Assembly (NCBI GenBank): GCA_035574475.1
Contig: DATLYR010000202.1
Location: 1-33,664, forward strand
DNA length: 33,664 nucleotides
DNA from: Nevskiales bacterium
GTDB lineage: Bacteria > Pseudomonadota > Gammaproteobacteria > Nevskiales > DATLYR01
Direction: 5' to 3'
The notes beneath the pieces are model-generated. The model did not search any database and had not been told where the DNA came from. It was given only the letters and a program-made list of their open reading frames with translations. Positions 27,786 to 33,664 of this stretch are shown piece after piece. A program made the translations under genes and the position numbers. Within the stretch, counting starts at the first letter, position 1; the number at the start of each line of letters is the position of its first letter.

Positions 27786-27833
27786 GTAGGAGCGGCTTTA
27801 GCCGCGACCAGTCGGGGCTGAAGCTCCTCCTAC
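27786..27833. repeat. REP-type palindrome between atpG and atpD
   Basis: GTAGGAGCGGCTTTAGCCGC is followed by GACCAGTC and then GGGGCTGAAGCTCCTCCTAC in reverse orientation, forming a 48-base REP pair. The first arm strongly resembles REP sequences of Pseudomonas and Xanthomonadaceae. It sits 36 bases before the atpD start. Confidence 0.8.
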
Positions 27834-27859
27834 AGAAACGGGTTTTGAATACGGGTTGA

Positions 27860-29245
<1,386 letters not shown>

Positions 29246-29264
29246 TCGGGTTTAAGATCAACGG

Positions 29265-29696
29265 GTGGACAAAGACGTGAAACTGCAGGTTGACATCGTC
29301 AGCGCCGAAGGCCACATCCACAGCGGTGAGGCCACGATGGTGTTCGCCCCGGCGGTGATGGGCGAGGTCGGCATCGCGCCGCGCCACGCACCCTTGCTGA
29401 CCACGCTCAAGCCCGGCACCGTGCGCGTGCAGTCGCCGGAGGGCGAAGAACTGTCGTTCTTCGTCGGTGGCGGCATCCTCGAGGTGCAGCCGCATCTGGT
29501 CACCGTGCTGGCCGATACCGCGCTGCGCGCCAAGGACGCCGACGAGGCCGCTGCGCTCAAGGCTAAGCAGGACGCCGAGGAACGTCTCGGCCAGGCCAAG
29601 AGCGACATGGACGTGGCCCGCGCCCAGGCCGAACTGGCCGAGGCCGCTGCGCGCCTGGCCTTCGTGAAGAAGCTCAAGAACGTCACCCGCGGCTAG
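29265..29696 (+). CDS. atpC: FoF1 ATP synthase subunit epsilon
   Basis: A 143-residue subunit that couples the shaft to the c-ring and can inhibit hydrolysis. It has VDIVSAEGHIHSGEA, GEVGIAPRHAPLLTTLKPG and FVGGGILEVQPHLVTVLADTA, the beta-sandwich signature, then a helical C-domain rich in Ala and Lys. Start GTG 29265 lacks a clear ribosome-binding site; GTG 29277 is an alternative. Translation may be coupled to atpD, 19 bases upstream. Stop TAG. Confidence 0.95.
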   Translation: MDKDVKLQVDIVSAEGHIHSGEATMVFAPAVMGEVGIAPRHAPLLTTLKPGTVRVQSPEGEELSFFVGGGILEVQPHLVTVLADTALRAKDADEAAALKAKQDAEERLGQAKSDMDVARAQAELAEAAARLAFVKKLKNVTRG

Positions 29697-29711
29697 TGAT
29701 CGGCGGCTTTA

Positions 29712-29880
29712 CCTCTCCCTTGCGGGCGAGGCTTCCAGATTTCTACCCCTCGCACCTGCGGGTGAGGCCCCCAGGTTTTGCCCCCTCCCCCCTTGCGGGG
29801 GAGGGCAGGGGTGGGGGGTAATACGCAGTCATGAAGCGCCCGCCCCCAACCCAGCCCACCCCCCTGAAGGGGCAGGGTGG
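29712..29880. repeat. Hairpin repeat array between atpC and glmU, running into glmU
   Basis: Three hairpins with similar CTTGCG/CCTGCG loops follow each other at 29712-29731, 29748-29767 and 29783-29805 (CCCTCCCCC/GGGGGAGGG). A fourth (29856-29880, CCACCCCCCTG-AAGGGGCAGGGTGG) lies inside the first codons of glmU. They resemble the CCCTCxCCC interspersed repeats common in Proteobacteria. Any of them could slow RNA polymerase at the end of the atp operon. Confidence 0.7.
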
Positions 29881-31243
29881 AAGAAACCCCCCGCTGCACG
29901 TCGTGATCCTGGCCGCCGGCCAGGGTACCCGCATGCGCTCGAGCCTGCCCAAGGTGCTACATGCGGTCGGCGGCAAGCCCATGCTCGGTCACGTGCTCGA
30001 CACCGCACAGGCGCTCGAGGCCGCCGCGGTGCACGTGGTGCACGGGCATGGCGCGGAACAGGTGCGCGAATGCTTCGAAGGCCGCGAGCTGCGCTGGGTA
30101 TTGCAGGCCCAGCAGCTCGGCACCGCCCATGCCCTGCAGCAGGCCATGCCGGACATTCCCGACGAGGCCACCGTGCTGGTGCTGTACGGTGACGTGCCGC
30201 TGGTCCGCGCCGAGATCCTGCAGCCGGCGGTCGCCGCCGGCGCACGAGCCCTGGCGCTGGTCACGGCCGTGCTCGCCGACCCGAAGGGCTATGGCCGCAT
30301 CCTGCGCGACAGGAAGGGCGGCGTGCGCGGCATCGTCGAGGAGAACGACGCCAGCCCCGCGCAGAAAAAGCTCCGCGAGATCAACACCGGCTTCCTCGCC
30401 GCGCCGGCCGGGCGCCTGCGCGGCTGGCTGCAGAAGGTGAAGAACGACAACGTCAAGCGCGAGTACTACCTGACCGACGTCGTGGCGCTGGCGGTGAAGG
30501 ATCGCGTCCGCATCGTCACGGTGGCGGCGGACGAGCAGGACATTCTCGGCGTCAACGATCGCGCCCAGCTGGCCCAGGTCGAGCGCCTGTTCCAGCAGCG
30601 GCAGGCCGAGTGCCTGCTGCGCGCGGGCCTGGCCCTGCGCGACCCGGCGCGCTTCGACCTGCGCGGCGAGCTGGTGTTCGGCCGCGACGCCGCGATCGAC
30701 GTCAACGTGCTGCTGGAGGGCCGCGTCGTGCTGGGCGAGGGCGTGCGCATCGGCGCCGGCTGCGTGCTGCGCGACTGCGAGATCGGCGACGGCAGCGAAG
30801 TCCTGCCGTACAGCGTGCTGCAGGGCGCGAAGATCGGCGCCGGCTGCCAGGTCGGGCCGTTCGCACGGCTGCGCCCGGGCACGGTGCTGGCGGAAGGCGC
30901 GCGCGTCGGCAACTTCGTCGAGACCAAGAACGCACGCCTGGGGGCCGGCAGCAAGGCCAATCACCTGAGCTACGTCGGCGACGCCGAGGTCGGCCGCGAC
31001 GTGAACATCGGCGCCGGCACCATCACCTGCAACTACGACGGCGCCAACAAGCACAAGACCGTCATCGAGGACGGCGCCTTCATCGGCTCCAACACCGCGC
31101 TGGTGGCGCCGGTGACCGTTGGCGCCGATGCCACCATTGGCGCCGGCTCCACCGTCACCAGGAACGCACCGGCCGGCCAGCTCACCGTCACGCGCGCCAA
31201 GCAGGTCAGCATCGAAGGCTGGAGGCGACCGCGCAAGAAGTAA
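29831..31243 (+). CDS. glmU: Bifunctional GlmU: N-acetylglucosamine-1-phosphate uridyltransferase / glucosamine-1-phosphate acetyltransferase
   Basis: A 470-residue enzyme making UDP-GlcNAc for peptidoglycan and LPS. The uridyltransferase domain (about 22-250) opens with LHVVILAAGQGTRMRSSLPKVLH and has LYGDVPL with the Mg-binding Asp and YGRI. The left-handed beta-helix acetyltransferase domain (about 270-465) has hexapeptide repeats, GNFVETKNARLGAGSKANHLSYVGDAEVG and CNYDGANKHKT. The usual N-terminus is MxLHVVILAAG. Here 21 extra Pro-rich residues (MKRPPPTQPTPLKG...) are encoded by an intergenic repeat. No other ATG or GTG start lies nearer that would keep LHVVILAAG whole. Confidence 0.95.
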   Translation: MKRPPPTQPTPLKGQGGRNPPLHVVILAAGQGTRMRSSLPKVLHAVGGKPMLGHVLDTAQALEAAAVHVVHGHGAEQVRECFEGRELRWVLQAQQLGTAHALQQAMPDIPDEATVLVLYGDVPLVRAEILQPAVAAGARALALVTAVLADPKGYGRILRDRKGGVRGIVEENDASPAQKKLREINTGFLAAPAGRLRGWLQKVKNDNVKREYYLTDVVALAVKDRVRIVTVAADEQDILGVNDRAQLAQVERLFQQRQAECLLRAGLALRDPARFDLRGELVFGRDAAIDVNVLLEGRVVLGEGVRIGAGCVLRDCEIGDGSEVLPYSVLQGAKIGAGCQVGPFARLRPGTVLAEGARVGNFVETKNARLGAGSKANHLSYVGDAEVGRDVNIGAGTITCNYDGANKHKTVIEDGAFIGSNTALVAPVTVGADATIGAGSTVTRNAPAGQLTVTRAKQVSIEGWRRPRKK

Positions 31244-31367
31244 GCCTCTTTCCCCTCCGGGGGGCGGGGGCTGTCGCTCCATACCCGGTTTACTGCGCGC
31301 CTTGGTCTTTCCTTCCGGCGCCCGACGCAAACTGCCCTTTCCGGTTTTTTTGGGAACTTCCGCGCAC

Positions 31368-31410
31368 TTGATCCGGATCAATTCCGCGCATGAGCTTTAT
31401 GGGGGACAAT
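31368..31410 (+). promoter_or_regulatory. FNR/ANR-type promoter
   Basis: TTGAT-CCGG-ATCAA (31368-31381) is a perfect FNR/ANR box. GACAAT (31405-31410) fits a -10 element. If transcription starts at about 31416, the box is centred at -41.5, the standard class II activator position. The leader (31416 onward) holds a GCGTGC-GTA-GCACGC hairpin and leads to the XRE gene. The rest of the gap from 31244 shows no gene. Confidence 0.7.
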
Positions 31411-31589
31411 GCACCGAAGTCCCGGTGAGACTGCGTGCGTAGCACGCGGTGAGACGGGCTGTCCGCACACACGCCCTACAGGCTAGTGCCCGCGCCAGCC
31501 CATTATGAGCAGGCATGAACATGATTCATGGCACAGCGCCATTGTCGAGGGGTCGAAGAAAACTGACGGCTCATTCAGGCTTCACGGCT

Positions 31590-31904
31590 ATGCAAAGAAA
31601 GAGCCTGTTGCTGACCGCGCGCAGTACCCTGGCCAAGAACCTGCAGCTGGCCCGGACCATCTTCGGCTGGTCGCAGGAAGACCTCGGGCTGGAATGCGGC
31701 CTCAAGCGCACCTATATCGGCGCGCTGGAGCGCGGCGAGATCAGCCTCGGCATCGATAACCTGGAAAGGCTGGCGAAGGGCATTGGTGTGCCCACCTACG
31801 TCCTGTTGCTGGATTCGGCTGAGGCCTATACCCACCTCAACCGGGCGCTGGAACAACGCAACGACAGCCTGCGCCGGGCGCGCGTCACGCGCCTGAGCCG
31901 CTAG
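31590..31904 (+). CDS. XRE-family helix-turn-helix regulator
   Basis: A 104-residue Cro/CI-type DNA-binding protein. Start ATG 31590 is chosen because the HTH begins soon after; in-frame ATGs at 31515 and 31521 would add 25 or 23 residues, and ribosome-binding sites are weak for all. The HTH covers about residues 13-70: LAKNLQLARTIFGWSQEDLG, LECGLKRTYIGALERGEIS, and LERLAKGIGVPTYVLL. A short charged C-terminal helix follows. Downstream of the FNR-type promoter, so it may be an oxygen-linked regulator; targets unknown. Confidence 0.85.
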   Translation: MQRKSLLLTARSTLAKNLQLARTIFGWSQEDLGLECGLKRTYIGALERGEISLGIDNLERLAKGIGVPTYVLLLDSAEAYTHLNRALEQRNDSLRRARVTRLSR

Positions 31905-31925
31905 TCAGCACCCGGCGTCGTCTGC

Positions 31926-31960
31926 CGAAAAAAAGAAAGCCCCGCCTGTGACGGCGGGGC
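31926..31960 (-). terminator. Rho-independent terminator for the ompA-lipoprotein unit
   Basis: On the minus strand GCCCCGCC pairs with GGCGGGGC (31939-31946 and 31953-31960, 6-base loop) and is followed by TTTCTTTTTTTC (31927-31938). This is a strong intrinsic terminator about 30 bases after the lipoprotein stop. On the plus strand the hairpin lacks a T tract. Confidence 0.9.
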
Positions 31961-31991
31961 GAGAACGAAACCCGAGCTTCCTCTCCGGCAG

Positions 31992-32588
31992 CTAGGGGCA
32001 GGTGCCGCCCAGCGCGCCGATCAGGCCCGGCCCGATGGTCGGGATCGCGCACAGGCCCGAGAGCTGGTCCGGGTCGAGCGGGATGCCGCCGCCACCGCCC
32101 GGCGGTGGGCCGCCATTGCAATAGGCGATCGCCTCCGGATCGCCACCCAGGGCCTGCAGCGCCGCCGGCAGGTTGGTGCCGAGCGAAGCCAGGGCCTGCG
32201 CCAAGTCGGCCAGCGCCGCCTGGAAGTCGGACGGATCCGGATTCTGCTCCGCCAGCGCCGCCAGCAGCGTGTTCAGGACCGAGTCCGGCCCCTCGACCAC
32301 GTCATTGCCCAGCGGATCGATGCACTGGACGAAATCCTCCAGCGGCGTGCCCTCGACCACCAGCGCCAGATCGTCCACCAGCGTGGTCACGCTGCACTGC
32401 ACGCCATCCAGCACGCTCTGCGGATTGGCGACGCAGAAATCGTCCGACCCGCCACCGCCACCGCCGCCGCCTCCGTCGATGATCCGGATCAGATCATCGT
32501 CACCATCGCCATCCGCACAGCCGACCAGCAGGCCCGCGACACCCAGCGTCGCGGCCACGAGCAGCCGTTGTCCCCATTTCAGATTCAT
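31992..32588 (-). CDS. Hypothetical lipoprotein with poly-Gly linkers
   Basis: A 198-residue protein with no family I recognise. Start ATG 32586-32588 (MNLKWGQRLL) is preferred to 32603. Signal peptide and lipobox LLVGCADG predict a lipidated Cys near residue 22. Then follow an acidic stretch (DGDGDDD), a run of nine Gly residues, and a body with Cys in DDFCVAN, VQCSVT, FVQCID and AYCNGG. Helical Leu/Ala-rich segments occupy about 100-150, followed by a second Gly run and a C-terminal SGLCAIPTIGPGLIGALGGTCP. Paired cysteines suggest periplasmic disulfides. It follows the OmpA gene by 69 bases and shares its terminator. Confidence 0.75.
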   Translation of the reverse strand: MNLKWGQRLLVAATLGVAGLLVGCADGDGDDDLIRIIDGGGGGGGGGSDDFCVANPQSVLDGVQCSVTTLVDDLALVVEGTPLEDFVQCIDPLGNDVVEGPDSVLNTLLAALAEQNPDPSDFQAALADLAQALASLGTNLPAALQALGGDPEAIAYCNGGPPPGGGGGIPLDPDQLSGLCAIPTIGPGLIGALGGTCP

Positions 32589-32657
32589 GTGCCAAGCCCT
32601 CACTCAAGCTCCCTCGCCAAAAACCCCAGACTCATGCCGATTGTTGTTTCTGGTCCC

Positions 32658-33664
32658 CTATTGCGACTCGATCCTGAACTCGACGCGGCGGTTCTGCTCG
32701 CGGCCGAAGTCGTTGTCATTGGACGCCACCGGCTGCGACTCGCCATAGCCGGTCGCACGCAGGTTGTCGGCATTCACGCCCTTGCCGATCAGGTACTCCC
32801 GCACCGCATCCGCACGCCGCTGCGACAGACTCTGGTTGTATTCGTCCGAACCGTAATTGTCGGTATGCCCGGCAATCTCCACCTTCATGCTCGGCTGCCC
32901 CAGCATGGTCTTGACCGCATCCTCCAGAATGGTCTGGGCATTCACCCCCAGCCGCGTGGAGTCGAAGTCGAAGCTCACACCCTTGAGCACGAACACCTGC
33001 GGCACCGCGCAGCCGGTCTCGTCCACCTTCAGCCCCGGCATGGTGCCCGGGCACTTGTCCCGGTCGTCCGGCACCCCGTCCCCGTCGGCATCCCCCACCG
33101 CCACCGGCGCCGGGGCCGCCACCGCCGGCCGCGACAGGCTCATCTGCAGGCCCAGCCCCGCCACCAGATCGGTCTCGCTCACCCCACCGTCATGCACCAG
33201 CCGCAGGTCACCGCGCAGCGCAATGCCGTAGTCGTTGTTGAACGGCTGGGTCAGAAAGCCCACGCCCAGATTGACGTAACCGTTGGTCTCGTCCCCGCCC
33301 ACCGCGTCCAGGATCTCGTTGTGCGCCAGCCCCAGCCCGCCCACCAGGTAGGGCTGCAGCCCCTCACGGTCCAGGAAGTACAGCGCGTCCCAGCCGATGG
33401 CGTAGCGGTAAAAGTCCGAGGCCGCCGAGTCGGTCTCCAGCACGTTCATCGAGAACGACCACTCGTGGTTCCACTTCTCGTCACGCACCGTGCCGTAGAG
33501 AAAGTTCAGGCCGGCGCCGTAGTCCACGAAGTCCCGGTCCGTGTCCCGGTAGATGCCCAGCCCGCCGATATACGGCTGCCCGGACTCCACCTGCGCACCC
33601 CCAGCACCCTCCTCTGCCACCGCCTCGGCCGACCCCGCCTCCTCCTGGGCGAAGGCCGTGCCGC
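32658..33664 (-). CDS. OmpA-family outer membrane protein (5' end beyond window)
   Basis: The frame is open from 33664, so the start lies outside the window. The first visible residues GTAFAQEE look like the end of a signal peptide. A beta-barrel region follows (about 250 residues of alternating strands, e.g. GLNFLYGTV, WSFSMNVLET, LVGGLGLAHNE, YGIALRGDLRLV). Next comes a calcium-binding thrombospondin type-3-like linker (DADGDGVPDDRDKCPGT). The OmpA C-terminal domain has FDFDSTRL, EIAGHTDNYGSDEYN, LSQRRADAVREYL and NRRVEFRI, with the Asp and Arg that bind diaminopimelate of peptidoglycan. Stop TAG. Confidence 0.93.
   Translation of the reverse strand, partial: GTAFAQEEAGSAEAVAEEGAGGAQVESGQPYIGGLGIYRDTDRDFVDYGAGLNFLYGTVRDEKWNHEWSFSMNVLETDSAASDFYRYAIGWDALYFLDREGLQPYLVGGLGLAHNEILDAVGGDETNGYVNLGVGFLTQPFNNDYGIALRGDLRLVHDGGVSETDLVAGLGLQMSLSRPAVAAPAPVAVGDADGDGVPDDRDKCPGTMPGLKVDETGCAVPQVFVLKGVSFDFDSTRLGVNAQTILEDAVKTMLGQPSMKVEIAGHTDNYGSDEYNQSLSQRRADAVREYLIGKGVNADNLRATGYGESQPVASNDNDFGREQNRRVEFRIESQ

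Noticed and set aside
31250-31350. Intrinsic terminator after glmU
   Set aside because: The C- and G-rich runs near 31250 do not form a clean hairpin next to a T tract; the T run at 31344-31351 has no stem directly before it.

Overview
The window is high-GC gammaproteobacterial chromosome. The order rsmG-parA-parB-atpIBEFHAGDC-glmU is the arrangement commonly found near the replication origin in Gammaproteobacteria. Several intergenic palindromes resemble REP-type repeats of Pseudomonas and Xanthomonadaceae-like genomes. I cannot name the species.

Left part (about 1-6860): a chromosomal integron. An IntI-type integrase on the minus strand faces away from six plus-strand gene cassettes. Most cassettes end in a recognisable attC site. 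For the first four, the first bases of the cassette are complementary to the R'' core of that cassette's own attC, which fixes the boundaries well. Three of the six encode folds common in phage-defence or toxin proteins: a TIR/deoxyribosyltransferase-like protein with a winged helix, a PD-(D/E)XK nuclease-like protein and a HEPN-like protein with an Rx4H motif. The others are a zinc-knuckle hypothetical, a VOC/PhnB-like protein and a DUF1697 protein. An IS110/IS1111-type element sits inside the third attC, and its transposase lacks the last Asp of the DEDD motif. The array ends in a truncated attC, an IS3-family orfA fragment and a broken hydroxylaminobenzene mutase gene.

Middle part (6858-19984): ordinary chromosomal genes. 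These are a lytic transglycosylase (MltB family), a membrane-anchored glutamate-synthase-like FMN protein, a minus-strand group (phosphodiesterase lipoprotein, Ycf48-like protein, RND/MMPL exporter), a second minus-strand operon (dodecin, pdxH, PAS-GAF-PAS-GGDEF-EAL protein), and an AcuI/YhdH reductase overlapping rsmG. Three copies of a roughly 90-140 bp two-hairpin repeat lie between these genes.

Right part (19977-31243): rsmG, the parAB segregation genes and a complete FoF1 ATP synthase operon with a good sigma70-type promoter upstream of atpI, followed by glmU. Unrelated palindromic repeat families occupy the rsmG-parA, atpA-atpG, atpG-atpD and atpC-glmU gaps. The last one appears to supply the start codon and first ~21 codons of glmU. 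atpD carries an in-frame TAG at codon 184, where the family has the Mg-site glutamate (E. coli beta Glu185). This is either a sequence error, a real nonsense mutation or suppression.

Far right (31244-33664): a perfect FNR/ANR box placed exactly 41.5 bp before a predicted start site upstream of a small XRE regulator gene. Then, on the minus strand, an OmpA-family porin (5' end beyond the window) and a poly-glycine lipoprotein ending at a strong intrinsic terminator. I saw no tRNA, rRNA or CRISPR array.
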